Assembly: GCA_945887855.1 (NCBI GenBank)
Contig: CAMCZP010000012.1
Span: 1-64,000 of the forward strand
Length of the DNA: 64,000 nucleotides
From: Leptospira interrogans serovar Manilae
Lineage (GTDB): Bacteria > Spirochaetota > Leptospiria > Leptospirales > Leptospiraceae
Reading direction: 5' to 3'
Of the stretch, positions 48,594-58,230 are shown in pieces. The position numbers and the translations under genes are program-made. Positions within the stretch are counted from its first letter, which is position 1; the number at the start of each line of letters is the position of its first letter. The notes under the pieces were generated by a model that was given only the letters and a program-made list of their open reading frames with translations, was not told the origin of the DNA and ran no database searches.

Positions 48594-50237
48594 TCAGATT
48601 AATTTACTTTTTTCTGCTAATTCTTTGTTTAAAATTCTATCGTTTTCAGAATAGTCGATGGCTAATTCTATCAAATGCACACCTTTTGAGTTTAAACAGG
48701 TTTGTAAGGTACTGTGAAAAGTATCTACGGATGTGGGTCTGTATCCTTTTGCACCATAACTTTCGGCATACTTAACGAAATCTGGGTTTCCATAGTCCAA
48801 ACCAAAATTAGCAAATCCCATATTGGCTTGTTTCCATTTGATCATACCATATGCATTGTCACGGAGAATGATAACAACCAAATCCACTCCCAATCGAACG
48901 GCAGTTTCCATTTCTTGAGAATTCATCATAAATCCTCCATCCCCACAGATAGAGATCACTTTTTTATTGGGGAATACTATTTTAGAACCAATGGCTGATG
49001 GTAGACCCGCTCCCATGGTTGCAAGGGCATTGTCTAGAAGAACTGTATTGGATTGGTAGGCTCTATAGTTTCTTGCAAACCATATCTTGTACACTCCATT
49101 GTCCAGGGCAATGATTCCATCATCGGGGAGAAGCTTTCGGATTTCTGCTACCATTCTTTGTGGGTAAATGGGGAATCGATTGTCTGTGGTTCCTTCCAAT
49201 AGATTTTCATCTATGAATCCCTTTACTTTTTTAAAGTAAACAAAGTCCCAAGAGGATTGTGGTTTGATACTTTGTGTGATCTGCCAGATGCTATTGGCAA
49301 TGTCGCCAACTAATTCAGCCTGTGGGAAATACACGGGATCTACAGATGCGGAAAAGAAGTTGATATGTAATACTTTTACACCATCTGGTTTCATGAAGAA
49401 GGGGGGTTTTTCTACAACATCATGACCAACATTGATGATTAGATCCGCTTTTTCAATGGCTCTATGTACAAAATCTTTTGAAGAAAGTGCAGCACAACCC
49501 AAACAGAGGGGATTTCTTTCATCGATAACACCCTTTCCCATTTGTGTGGAAAAGAAGGGGATTCCTGTTTTAGTTACAAACTCTAATAGCATTTTGCTTG
49601 TCATTTTTCGGTTTGCACCGGCACCAATGAGCAAAAGGGGTGATTTTGCTTTTTCAATTAAATCCACTGCTATTTTAATTGATTTTTCTTCTGGTATTGG
49701 GCGCCTTACAACGCTCTTTTGAATAAGAGGGACATCTGAGTCTTCATCTGCAATGTCTTCGGGCAATTCTAAGTGAACTGCTCCCGGCTTTTCTTCTAAT
49801 GCCAATCGAAAAGCTTCCCGTACTCTTGAAGGAATGGTATCTCCAGAGACAATTTGTCGGGTATATTTTGTGAGGGGTTTCATCATGTCCACAATGTCTA
49901 CAATTTGGAATTGACCCTGTTTGCTGGACTTGATAGGTTTTTGACCTGTGATCATGAGCATGGGCATACCACCCAATTGAGCGTAAGCTGCAGCAGTTAC
50001 AAAATTTGTAGCTCCAGGACCGAGTGTAGATAAACAAACTCCCACTTTTCCAGTCAATCTTCCCAGTGTAGCAGCCATAAACCCTGCTCCCTGTTCGTGC
50101 CTGGTGAGAATTAATTTAATTTTCTTAGAATCTTTTAAGGAGTTTAAAAAATCTAGGTTTTCTTCCCCGGGAATTCCGAAAATGTATTCCACTCCCTCCT
50201 CTTCGAGTGCCTTGATAAACAGATCTGATGCCTTCAT
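48594..50237 (-). CDS. Thiamine diphosphate enzyme, acetolactate synthase family (IlvB-like)
   Basis: 547 aa with three ThDP-enzyme domains. Catalytic Glu in TRHEQGAGFMAATLGRLTGK, the AYAQLGGMPMLMITGQKP segment, and the ThDP/Mg motif ICGDGGFMMNSQEMETAV...LRDNAYGM. It lacks an adjacent small (ilvN/H) subunit, so a catabolic acetolactate synthase or 2-oxo acid decarboxylase/carboligase is more likely than the branched-chain anabolic enzyme. Paired with an aldehyde dehydrogenase. Confidence 0.88.
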   Translation of the reverse strand: MKASDLFIKALEEEGVEYIFGIPGEENLDFLNSLKDSKKIKLILTRHEQGAGFMAATLGRLTGKVGVCLSTLGPGATNFVTAAAYAQLGGMPMLMITGQKPIKSSKQGQFQIVDIVDMMKPLTKYTRQIVSGDTIPSRVREAFRLALEEKPGAVHLELPEDIADEDSDVPLIQKSVVRRPIPEEKSIKIAVDLIEKAKSPLLLIGAGANRKMTSKMLLEFVTKTGIPFFSTQMGKGVIDERNPLCLGCAALSSKDFVHRAIEKADLIINVGHDVVEKPPFFMKPDGVKVLHINFFSASVDPVYFPQAELVGDIANSIWQITQSIKPQSSWDFVYFKKVKGFIDENLLEGTTDNRFPIYPQRMVAEIRKLLPDDGIIALDNGVYKIWFARNYRAYQSNTVLLDNALATMGAGLPSAIGSKIVFPNKKVISICGDGGFMMNSQEMETAVRLGVDLVVIILRDNAYGMIKWKQANMGFANFGLDYGNPDFVKYAESYGAKGYRPTSVDTFHSTLQTCLNSKGVHLIELAIDYSENDRILNKELAEKSKLI

Positions 50238-50550
50238 AATTTCTCCAATATTAATTTGTATATAACCTTAATTCTATGCTAAACTAAGATCAACAATAAT
50301 TTCAGCAAAACTGTAATATGTTTGAGGCATTCCTATCAATATCATTTTTTAGAAATTCCATTAATTTATATAAAAGTGTCCCATTGTATTTATAATAAAA
50401 ATAATGATTATGAATGAATAAATTTATATAAAAACTATCTGAAAGTCAAAAATTTGGGAAGATTATAATCTCTAACCTCGATTTTCAGAGAGATAGAGAG
50501 GAAAAAAAGTGTTAAATGATAAGAATGAACTAAGGAAAGGAAAAACTTCA

Positions 50551-51201
50551 ATGAACAATTGGAATAATAATTTTAGAATTGGGATTTTTTTTTGGATTTT
50601 TGTATGCCAACCGATTTTTTCTTGGGAACTCAAAAAAGAGAAAGAGGGTGTTAAAGTTTATACCAGAACTGTGGAAGGCTCAAATTTTAAAGAATTCAAA
50701 TCCATTGGAGTACATAAAGGAAGTTTGAGTAGTTTGATTGGTGTCCTACAGGATGAATCAAGTTTTTGCAATTGGTTTCCAGATTGTAAAGAATTCAAAG
50801 TGCTGAAAAGGAATTCTAAAGTAGAAAGAACCCAATATATGGTAATCAAAGCTCCTTTTCCAGTGGATAATCGGGATACGGTACAGCATACATTTCTAAG
50901 TCAGGATTTAAGTTCAAAAACGGTGACCATCCAATTAGTTGCAGAACCAGAATCCTATCCGGAAGTTTCAGGAAACATAAGAGTTCCGAAGTCTAAAGGA
51001 ATATGGAAATTTACACCGTTAGAGAACAATCAAATTGAAGTTCTCTTTCAACTTCACTCAGATCCGGGTGGAAAGCTTCCCGAATGGGTGGCAAATTTGT
51101 TTGTTACAGAAACCCCTCTGAAAGCGGTAGTAAATTTAATTAAATTGGCTAAGGAAGAAAAAAATAGTAATAATAAATTAGATTACATTCAAGAAAAATA
51201 A
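50551..51201 (+). CDS. Exported START-domain protein
   Basis: 216 aa from ATG 50551; GTG 50509 is in frame, but ATG 50551 gives a proper signal peptide (MNNWNNNFRIGIFFWIFVCQ, cut near FS-W) and has AAGGAAAGG upstream. The rest fits a START/SRPBCC lipid-binding fold: KKEKEGVKVYTRTVEG, SFCNWFPDCKEFKVLKR, PVDNRDTVQHTFLSQ, GIWKFTPLENNQIEVLF. It probably carries a hydrophobic ligand in the periplasm. It ends 1 bp before the convergent bamA. Confidence 0.82.
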   Translation: MNNWNNNFRIGIFFWIFVCQPIFSWELKKEKEGVKVYTRTVEGSNFKEFKSIGVHKGSLSSLIGVLQDESSFCNWFPDCKEFKVLKRNSKVERTQYMVIKAPFPVDNRDTVQHTFLSQDLSSKTVTIQLVAEPESYPEVSGNIRVPKSKGIWKFTPLENNQIEVLFQLHSDPGGKLPEWVANLFVTETPLKAVVNLIKLAKEEKNSNNKLDYIQEK

Positions 51202-51202
51202 A

Positions 51203-54109
51203 TTAAAATCTAAAATCACCAATTCCAAAAACAAATTGGAAGTTTTTTTCAGCGTTGTAATTATTGAATGGGGCAAGGGGATCGCCGGTATAATACAACC
51301 TTTGGGCAAAGTAGAGCCTGAGTGGTAGTACCGGAATTTGAACACGAAGTCCAATCCCCCATGAATATTTTAATCTCTCAAGTGAGATATTATCATTTTT
51401 TAGAATAAGTAGTTCAGGGTCTTCTTTGACGAATGGCTTTTGATCATTTTCGTATTTCTTTAAGCTCAGCAAGTTGTAATTTTCTCTAAGATATGCAGTT
51501 ACTGGATCATACTTTGCCCTATCAGCCCAAACCCTTTGTTGGTATGTCGCTGCATCTTCTTTTCTTGTGCCCACCCATTTCCCGACTTCTTCGTAAAGGG
51601 AGCCTGCATCCAAAAATAGAACCAACCAAAGAAAATTGGGTTCTATTGGAAATCTTAATTCAGTGTTGAATAAAATTCTCTGATTTGCACCATTTCTCCA
51701 CTCCCTTGGATAGAGAACATCTTGAAAATTCCATCCTCTGAGTGATTCATATCCTCCTAAGAATTGGAGATCCTGCTGTTGGATAAAAGGATTGGTGAGC
51801 TTTGCAGATTCCCTGGAAAATGGATCTGCTCGGTTGTATTTGGGAACCCTTTCAAACATCAAAACATGGCTCATCCTGAATTCTTGTACGACCTTCCACC
51901 TTCTGAGGGTATTGGATCTAAATAGGCCTCCAAATGTATAGTCAAACCAAGAATGATAAAATTCAACCACAGGATTGTATCTATCAAAATGACTTTGCCC
52001 ACCGATCAATTGCCCTACGTTTGAAATGGAGAGGTATGTGTTGAGACCACGTGTGGGGTTGAACACATTGTCCCTTGAGTCATACCCCAATCCATTTGTA
52101 ACTTCAGAACGAAACTGCCATCCCCTGTTAACCTCAGCCCGTATCAAATCATCTGCAAGGGATGTTGGATTAATGGAGTGATAAAAACTAGGAGAGTATC
52201 TATGAAAATGAGTCCAGTTGATAAAGACCCTATGTGCTACACCTAAACTAAACCCAACACCTTCCCTAGTGTATGACGCCCCTTCTTTTATGGAACCGGT
52301 TCCGGCATCTGTAATCGATGCGGCACCCACACTGATGGTTCTAGAAGAATAGAAAATGCTTGTGGTGAAAGACCAGGGTCGATTGAAAATCCATGGTTCC
52401 GTCCAGGACAATTGAAAGAATCGTTGGAATGGACCAAATTGTAACCTTCCCGATACCTTTTGGCCTGTTCCATTTAAATTGTTCTCACCAAGTTCAGTAA
52501 AAATGGAAAATCCAGAGATTGTTCCATACCCACCTCCCATAGAGATTGTACCTGTGGGTTGTTCTAAAAGTTCTATGATAAGGTTCATTTTAGATTCATC
52601 GGAGCCGGGTCTGGAATTGAAGTTGACTTCTTTGAAATAACCTAAGTTGAAGATTCTTTCCCTTGATCTATTGACAAGGGTTGAGTTAAATAAGTCTCCG
52701 GGTTTGAAAAGTAGTTCTCTTCGTATTACAGAGTCTTGAGTTTTCTTATTACCTTTTATAAAAATATTTTCTATATAAGCTAAATAGTTTTCACGAATAG
52801 TGAAGTCTACATGTTCAAACTTTCTATTTTCATATTTGGGATTTTTTGTGAGAAGTTCTCTAAGTTTTTTTATATTAAGTTTTTTCTTTTCTTCTTCGCA
52901 TTTGACTGGATCTTTTAGTAATTGTGAAGTACAATTCTCGTATGATTTTAAATTTTCATCATTGAGTTCTATTGTCTTACGTTTATTTACTACCTGAGCA
53001 AAGATATACCCTTTTGCACTATAGAGTTCATTGATTACTGATTTATCTCTTTGAAATTTTCCCTCATCAAATATTTTTCCAATATCAGAGGAGTTAAATT
53101 CAAAAATATCTTCAAAAAATTTAATTTCAAAAACTGTTTTCCACTTATCTTTTGGGGTTCCGGGTGGATTTTCTTCTTTATTCAAGTACATTGGATTCCC
53201 TTTGGAATCTTCAGTTAAATCAAAACTTGTGTTGTACCCATTGAAATAGTAAAGATCTCCCTCATTGATTTTAAAGTTTACAATGATCACCCTTTTGTCT
53301 TTCAATTTTGGATTTTCCCACCTTATTTCCCACCCTGTAGACTCAGGAACCAATTCCGCATCGAGATAGCCTTTGGTTTTTAAATAAGCAGTAATTTTTT
53401 GTTTGTCACTTTCAAAGGAAGCTTCTTTGAAATGACCACTTTCAATGAGACCTGTTTCTTTGAGGTCCAAGATAGAAAGAATTTCAGATGCATCTACACC
53501 TTGGGTTCCTAGAATATTTATTTTAGCAACCGGTATTTCATCCCCTTCATCTATAATAAATTTTACTTTTACCAAATTAGTTTTTGGATTTATCTTACCC
53601 ATTTCAAATTTGATATATGCATGAAAGTAACCTTCATCTCTATATTTTTTTAGTATTACATCTCTGGTGGCATTTACTTTTTCTGGTGTAATGACCTCAT
53701 TTTCTTTTAGGGGCATCTTATCTCGTAGATCAGTGGGGAAAACTTCATCTGCACCGATAAATTCAATTTCTTGCACTCTGGGTCTTTCTTTTACATTTAA
53801 GATAACTCTAGTTCCATCTAAGTATGGCTCAGCCAAGACTTCTGCATTGTAAAAATATCCCGTTTTAAAAAGGGCTTTTAGATCGTTGTTGAGTAGGGTT
53901 TCTGTGAGTATAGATCCCTTTTTCATTTCAAGTAAAAACAAAAGATCACTCTTAGAAGTGTTTTTTACTCCCTGGAAGACAATGTCAGTGATCTTTTTTC
54001 CAACATAGTTTGATTTTTCAGGATGAATTCCTGAAAAATTGAGAAAAAAGAGAAATAATCCAAATAATGATGATGCAATGGAAAGTTTGAGATAGGTAGT
54101 TTTTTCCAA
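51203..54109 (-). CDS. bamA: Outer membrane protein assembly factor BamA (Omp85)
   Basis: 968 aa: signal peptide, a series of POTRA domains (about 35-480, e.g. ITDIVFQGVKNTSKSDLLF; RVQEIEFIGADEVFPTD; YIENIFIKGNKKTQDSVIRR), then a 16-strand beta-barrel starting near GTISMGGGYGTISGFSIFTE. The Omp85 signature is GGYESLRGWNF (LRGW in place of VRGF). One POTRA carries an insert with two Cys (YENCTSQLLKDPVKCEEE). The start is TTG 54109 with a weak ribosome site, so coupling to exbD is likely. It folds outer membrane proteins. Confidence 0.95.
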   Translation of the reverse strand: MEKTTYLKLSIASSLFGLFLFFLNFSGIHPEKSNYVGKKITDIVFQGVKNTSKSDLLFLLEMKKGSILTETLLNNDLKALFKTGYFYNAEVLAEPYLDGTRVILNVKERPRVQEIEFIGADEVFPTDLRDKMPLKENEVITPEKVNATRDVILKKYRDEGYFHAYIKFEMGKINPKTNLVKVKFIIDEGDEIPVAKINILGTQGVDASEILSILDLKETGLIESGHFKEASFESDKQKITAYLKTKGYLDAELVPESTGWEIRWENPKLKDKRVIIVNFKINEGDLYYFNGYNTSFDLTEDSKGNPMYLNKEENPPGTPKDKWKTVFEIKFFEDIFEFNSSDIGKIFDEGKFQRDKSVINELYSAKGYIFAQVVNKRKTIELNDENLKSYENCTSQLLKDPVKCEEEKKKLNIKKLRELLTKNPKYENRKFEHVDFTIRENYLAYIENIFIKGNKKTQDSVIRRELLFKPGDLFNSTLVNRSRERIFNLGYFKEVNFNSRPGSDESKMNLIIELLEQPTGTISMGGGYGTISGFSIFTELGENNLNGTGQKVSGRLQFGPFQRFFQLSWTEPWIFNRPWSFTTSIFYSSRTISVGAASITDAGTGSIKEGASYTREGVGFSLGVAHRVFINWTHFHRYSPSFYHSINPTSLADDLIRAEVNRGWQFRSEVTNGLGYDSRDNVFNPTRGLNTYLSISNVGQLIGGQSHFDRYNPVVEFYHSWFDYTFGGLFRSNTLRRWKVVQEFRMSHVLMFERVPKYNRADPFSRESAKLTNPFIQQQDLQFLGGYESLRGWNFQDVLYPREWRNGANQRILFNTELRFPIEPNFLWLVLFLDAGSLYEEVGKWVGTRKEDAATYQQRVWADRAKYDPVTAYLRENYNLLSLKKYENDQKPFVKEDPELLILKNDNISLERLKYSWGIGLRVQIPVLPLRLYFAQRLYYTGDPLAPFNNYNAEKNFQFVFGIGDFRF

Positions 54110-54118
54110 GATTATAAT

Positions 54119-54607
54119 TTATTGTTCCTGAGCCTCATTTGATTCAGTAGACTCAGAATCAGCAGGAGTTTGGCTTCCTCCGGGTCCCTTAACCATCGCT
54201 AAATTAAAACGGGTAACACCCGCAGCATTGATTTCATCAATGACTTTTACAACAGTTTGGTAGCTTGCCGTACCATCTCCACGTATTACAACTTTGTTTT
54301 TTTTAGGATCCCGCTTATCTTTAGGACCCAAGAAAGAATTTATTTTATCTTTCAAAGATGTTAAGGGAACAGGAGTGGGGTCTTTGTCTAGAAATATCTT
54401 TCCTTCTTTGTTGACAGTGATAATGAGTTCTTCCTGATTCTTTTCTTTTGCAGCAGAAGTAGAGGATCTGGGAAGTTCTATTTTAATGGAAGTTCCCTTT
54501 TCTAGAGTAGCGTTGATTAAAAAGTAAATCACAATGAAAGCTATAACATCTATCAGTGAGGTTATATCAATCCTATCAAAGGCTTTGGTTGTTCTTCGGA
54601 ATTTCAT
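54119..54607 (-). CDS. ExbD/TolR biopolymer transport protein
   Basis: 162 aa with one membrane helix near 15-35 that carries the key Asp ([20 protein letters not shown]) and a periplasmic domain ending in [18 protein letters not shown] low-complexity Ser/Glu tail follows. Partner of ExbB for proton-driven energy transfer. It sits 4 bp after exbB and 9 bp before bamA. Confidence 0.93.
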   Translation of the reverse strand: MKFRRTTKAFDRIDITSLIDVIAFIVIYFLINATLEKGTSIKIELPRSSTSAAKEKNQEELIITVNKEGKIFLDKDPTPVPLTSLKDKINSFLGPKDKRDPKKNKVVIRGDGTASYQTVVKVIDEINAAGVTRFNLAMVKGPGGSQTPADSESTESNEAQEQ

Positions 54608-54611
54608 TTGT

Positions 54612-55247
54612 TTACTTTTTGACGACTAAGGGAAGGATCTGGTCGGATATTGTTTCTAATTCTGAAATTTTTTCTTCTTTTTTTCGTACAAGAACATTGT
54701 AAAAAACATAGGAAGGAACGGCAACCGCTATCCCCATTGCTGTGGTGATGAGAGCTTCACTGATTCCCACTTCCGCACCTTTTGTCCCGGTTCCCTCAGC
54801 AAAGGAACGAATCATTCCCAATACTGTTCCCAAAACTCCTAGAAGGGGGGAAATTGTAGCGATTGTACCAAGTTCTGTGAGAAATTTTTCCATTTGGGAG
54901 ATCTGTTTGTATGCTTCCGACTTCAGTTCATCCCCTAGGTACTCACTTTCTCTCCTTCTGTAGTCCAAAAGAGTTGTGAGTACTACTGTGGTGGCTCCCC
55001 AACTTTTCAATTTGAGGTGATCTATTGCTTCGTCCCATTTTTGCGATTTGATAAGGTCTTTGAGAGTACGTAGATCATCGGGGACAAGGGATTTGAATCT
55101 ATTGTAATATATTGATCTTTCTATGATGATGGTAAACGCAACTATAGAGACCAAGAGAATGACAACCGGGACAGTTTCCGGAGGAATGGAGGAAATTATA
55201 GAAGTGTTTTTTGCTAAATAGATCATGTTGGTATGGTAAACTCCCAC
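54612..55247 (-). CDS. ExbB/TolQ/MotA proton channel protein
   Basis: 211 aa, three membrane helices: [20 protein letters not shown] near the start and, later, the conserved [20 protein letters not shown] with [27 protein letters not shown]. The in-frame ATG 55226 (residue 8) is an alternative start to GTG 55247. First gene of exbB-exbD-bamA. This could power the TonB-like protein at 20.8 kb or a Tol-type function. Confidence 0.94.
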   Translation of the reverse strand: MGVYHTNMIYLAKNTSIISSIPPETVPVVILLVSIVAFTIIIERSIYYNRFKSLVPDDLRTLKDLIKSQKWDEAIDHLKLKSWGATTVVLTTLLDYRRRESEYLGDELKSEAYKQISQMEKFLTELGTIATISPLLGVLGTVLGMIRSFAEGTGTKGAEVGISEALITTAMGIAVAVPSYVFYNVLVRKKEEKISELETISDQILPLVVKK

Positions 55248-55349
55248 TCACAGAATTCTATCTGGCAGTTTAATGCCAAACAGATTTTTCTTTATTTTAG
55301 TTGACTTAACCTGAATTGGTAAACTAAAAGTAGGTATCCCGGTGGTAAA

Positions 55350-55982
55350 ATGAAAAAAAGTTCTATCTTAATTTTGGCAGGAATCATCCCCTTTCTCTTC
55401 ATATTTTATATTTTTTTTGCAATGAAAACAGACAATCGAAATGAATCGTTTGAAAGTGCAATCCCGGTTACCCTTGAAAACTATAAATCCTTTCAAGTAG
55501 GGGACTTTGTTAAGATTACAGGAAAAGTATCTCCCTCCAACCAGCCCAGGTTCCAAACCTTTGTCTTAGCCACCAAAGAGAATAAGGTCAAACAAAGAGA
55601 TCGAAGTGTTTGGCTGACAGATGAGGCCTTTTTAGGTGATTTTTATATCAAGCATTCAGAGCTACCCGAAGAAATTCTCATAAAAATTTCCCCTGAGTAC
55701 ATACCCTGCGGAGGTTTTGTTAAGATTGAAAAAGAAAACAAAGATGCCAAAAAAAGGATTTTGGGTATTTCAATAGGAGACCCCATGACTGGATACGGAA
55801 AAGTAATTTCTGTATCACCGTTTCAATTGGATCTTGGAATGAGTCCCTGTGCAGAGAGTTTTGAAGAGTATTCCAAGAGCTTGAGTAAAAAATTTCCTGC
55901 TTATGTCATGGCTGTTTTATTTTTAGCAATCCCATCTTTATTCTTAATTTATCTAGGAATTTACAGTCGAAGGGAAGATTAG
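55350..55982 (+). CDS. Hypothetical two-helix membrane protein
   Basis: 210 aa. Membrane helices at the N-terminus (ILILAGIIPFLFIFYIFFAM) and C-terminus (AYVMAVLFLAIPSLFLIYLG) enclose an about 150-residue extracytoplasmic beta-rich domain with an OB-like start (FQVGDFVKITGKVSPSNQPR). No family recognised. Divergent from exbB. Confidence 0.7.
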   Translation: MKKSSILILAGIIPFLFIFYIFFAMKTDNRNESFESAIPVTLENYKSFQVGDFVKITGKVSPSNQPRFQTFVLATKENKVKQRDRSVWLTDEAFLGDFYIKHSELPEEILIKISPEYIPCGGFVKIEKENKDAKKRILGISIGDPMTGYGKVISVSPFQLDLGMSPCAESFEEYSKSLSKKFPAYVMAVLFLAIPSLFLIYLGIYSRRED

Positions 55983-56078
55983 TCCTCAACTACCCTTCAA
56001 CCTTAGAGTTTTTTTCTCCAAAAAAGACTCAATGAAATCATCGGGAGGTCGATACATTTTCTAGGAATCGCCCTAATT

Positions 56079-56891
56079 ATGTCTCGACTTGAAATCAAAA
56101 TGCCGGAGTTTTATCCATTTAAACATGAGATGAAAATTCGGAAAACAGATATTGCAAAGGATAACCATGTCTCCTTTGCCTCTATTCTGGATATTGTATT
56201 TGAAGCCCACCTACGATTTTTTAAATTTTTAGGATATGAAGTAACAAATGTTCATGGTTTGCATCTTCTCTTTAGTGACGCTATAGTCCTTTATCGGGGT
56301 GAACTGCTAGAGGATGATGTAGTTAAGATTGAAGTTACTGCCAATGGTTTTTTTGATAAGGGTTGTGATTTATACTTTCACCTAACTAAAAATGACAACC
56401 AAACCCTAGTATCTGATGTTAAGATATCCATGTTATTTTTTGACTACATAGTTCGAAAAGTAGCAACCCTCCCACCTGAGTTTAAAGCAAAAATAGAGTC
56501 CATTGCAAAATTAGACAGTGTGGGTTTACTGCAAAATAATCTTCCACGTCATACAGACTCACCACTTTGGAATAGTGCCCACCAATTTGTTATAAATATT
56601 TATAAATTGACATCTATCTTTCCTCCACAAGAAAAAGATCACCTTGTAATGAGGATGAAAAAAGCTGCTACATCAATTCCTCTTTCAATAGTAGAGGCTG
56701 GCAGAAAAAAAGAAAAAAGTGATATATTGCGTGCATTCGGTAGAACTAGGGGTTATCTAGAAGAAATTAGATACTACCTCATACTCTCCTCAGATCTCGG
56801 ATTTTCAGATACTAGTAAAGAAATTAAAGAATTAGAATTCATATTAGATACAATCAAAAAGACTCTCAAACCTATTTTAGACTCAGAATAA
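56079..56891 (+). CDS. Hotdog thioesterase fused to S23/IVS-type four-helix bundle
   Basis: 270 aa in two parts. Residues 1-150 are a 4-hydroxybenzoyl-CoA thioesterase-like hotdog fold (HEMKIRKTDIAKDNHVSFAS, with the usual D..NHV region; FDKGCDLYFHLTKND). Residues about 165-270 match the four-helix bundle family first found in spirochaete 23S rRNA intervening sequences: LWNSAHQFVINIYKLTSIFP, RMKKAATSIPLSIVEAG, FGRTRGYLEEIRYYLILSSD. The frame is continuous with no internal stop. The two domains are known separately; this fusion is unusual. The bundle may give an oligomer or bind nucleic acid (inference). Confidence 0.8.
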   Translation: MSRLEIKMPEFYPFKHEMKIRKTDIAKDNHVSFASILDIVFEAHLRFFKFLGYEVTNVHGLHLLFSDAIVLYRGELLEDDVVKIEVTANGFFDKGCDLYFHLTKNDNQTLVSDVKISMLFFDYIVRKVATLPPEFKAKIESIAKLDSVGLLQNNLPRHTDSPLWNSAHQFVINIYKLTSIFPPQEKDHLVMRMKKAATSIPLSIVEAGRKKEKSDILRAFGRTRGYLEEIRYYLILSSDLGFSDTSKEIKELEFILDTIKKTLKPILDSE

Positions 56892-56939
56892 TATTTAGAT
56901 TGGAGTTGGCAATTTCACTCATTTACCTAGAATGGTACT

Positions 56940-57569
56940 ATGAATATTGTAAAAAGTCTAGAATGGAGATACGCCGCAAAGCGTATGAATGGTCAAAAAA
57001 TTTCAGATGCAAACTTAAATGAGATACAGGAAGCAATTCGGCTTTCTGCATCCTCTATTGGATTACAACCATACAAGGTTTTAGTAGTATCATCCTCTGA
57101 AGCAAAGAAAAAGTTAGCCCCCACGGCATACAACCAACCCCAAGTTTTAGAGTGTTCCCATCTTTTGGTCTTTACAGTGTGGGATCGTATGACAGATTCT
57201 AAAGCAGAAGAATATCTTGGTTTAGTACAATCAGAAAGGGGGGTAACCAGGGAATCTCTCTCCACTTTGATAGGATATTTGGACAACCTAAAGAAGATGT
57301 CCGAAGTGGACTTTTATCATTGGGCATCAAAACAGGTTTACATTGCTCTGGGAACGGGAATGCTTGCCGCAGCTTCACTCGAGATTGATACCACACCCAT
57401 GGAAGGATTTAACAAAGAAGAGCTGGATGCAAGTTTAGAACTTTCTAAGTTGGGATTAAAAAGTGTAGTACTTTTAGCTCTGGGTTATAGGGATACTGAA
57501 AAAGATTGGCTTTTGAAAATGAAAAAAGTAAGACGAACCAAAGAAGATTTATTTCTCCAAAACCAATAA
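56940..57569 (+). CDS. Nitroreductase family protein (NAD(P)H-dependent oxidoreductase)
   Basis: 209 aa FMN flavoenzyme of the NfsB type: LEWRYAAKRMNGQKISDANL, AIRLSASSIGLQPYKVLVV, QVYIALGTGMLAAASLEID and PMEGFNKEELD. Length and motifs are those of the family. It reduces quinones or nitro compounds with NAD(P)H. It ends 4 bp from the convergent yggS. Confidence 0.93.
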   Translation: MNIVKSLEWRYAAKRMNGQKISDANLNEIQEAIRLSASSIGLQPYKVLVVSSSEAKKKLAPTAYNQPQVLECSHLLVFTVWDRMTDSKAEEYLGLVQSERGVTRESLSTLIGYLDNLKKMSEVDFYHWASKQVYIALGTGMLAAASLEIDTTPMEGFNKEELDASLELSKLGLKSVVLLALGYRDTEKDWLLKMKKVRRTKEDLFLQNQ

Positions 57570-57573
57570 GAAA

Positions 57574-58230
57574 TTATTCCCTCGAACCAAATAGCAAAGA
57601 ACCTACTCGAATATAATCGGTTTCTTCCTCGAGGGCAATTTTGTAATCCCCACTCATACCCATAGAAAGTTTAGCCAAAGGAACCAATGATTTTCTTATT
57701 GCGTTGAGTTTTTGAAATACGGATCGGGTGAGAGTGGGATCTTCGGAGGTTGGACCCATTGTCATGAGTCCTTCAAAACGTAGGTATTCATTTTCTAGTA
57801 CATTTGTTTTGTTTAAGATTGCTAGGAGATCACTTTCTGAAAAACCGTTTTTAGAATCTTCATCCGTGAGATTGACTTGTAGAAAATACTTCAGTAGTTT
57901 TTTTTGCTTCTCTGCTTCTTTTAAGAGAAGCTCAATTGTAGAATGAGAAGAAACCCCATGGGTAAAATCAAAAACTCCGAATAATTTTTTTGCAGTACCG
58001 GATTGAACGGGACCGAGGTGGTGGAGGGTGAGGTTTTCTTGGGTCTTTAGATCTGAAAACTTTTCAATTCCTTCCTTGATTTTATTTTCTCCAAACACTT
58101 TCTGACCCGCAGAAATTGCCTCTTGGATTAGATTGATTGGTTTTGTCTTACTGACTGCTACCAAAACCACCTCCCGCCCCGAATTTTTTATTTCTGTTTG
58201 GAGAGAGAGGAGGTTTTGTGAAATCCTCAT
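57574..58230 (-). CDS. YggS family PLP-binding protein
   Basis: 218 aa, PLP homeostasis protein (YggS/PLPBP/PROSC). The PLP Lys lies in VLVAVSKTKPINLIQEAISA, with FGENKIKEG, HHLGPVQSGTAKKLF, GLMTMGP and SMGMSGDYKIALEE. It overlaps the upstream membrane-protein gene by 4 bp (ATGA). No enzymatic activity is known for the family; it buffers vitamin B6. Confidence 0.95.
   Translation of the reverse strand: MRISQNLLSLQTEIKNSGREVVLVAVSKTKPINLIQEAISAGQKVFGENKIKEGIEKFSDLKTQENLTLHHLGPVQSGTAKKLFGVFDFTHGVSSHSTIELLLKEAEKQKKLLKYFLQVNLTDEDSKNGFSESDLLAILNKTNVLENEYLRFEGLMTMGPTSEDPTLTRSVFQKLNAIRKSLVPLAKLSMGMSGDYKIALEEETDYIRVGSLLFGSRE

Noticed and set aside
46217..50293. 15-bp direct repeat CTAAACTAAGATCAA at 46217-46231 and 50279-50293 in two intergenic regions
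   Set aside because: With this AT-rich composition several such 15-mer pairs are expected by chance in 64 kb, and the orientation relative to neighbouring genes does not match.
50319..50396. 25-codon ORF in the region divergent between the ThDP enzyme and the START gene
   Set aside because: No ribosome site, no conserved feature; the region shows nothing else recognisable.
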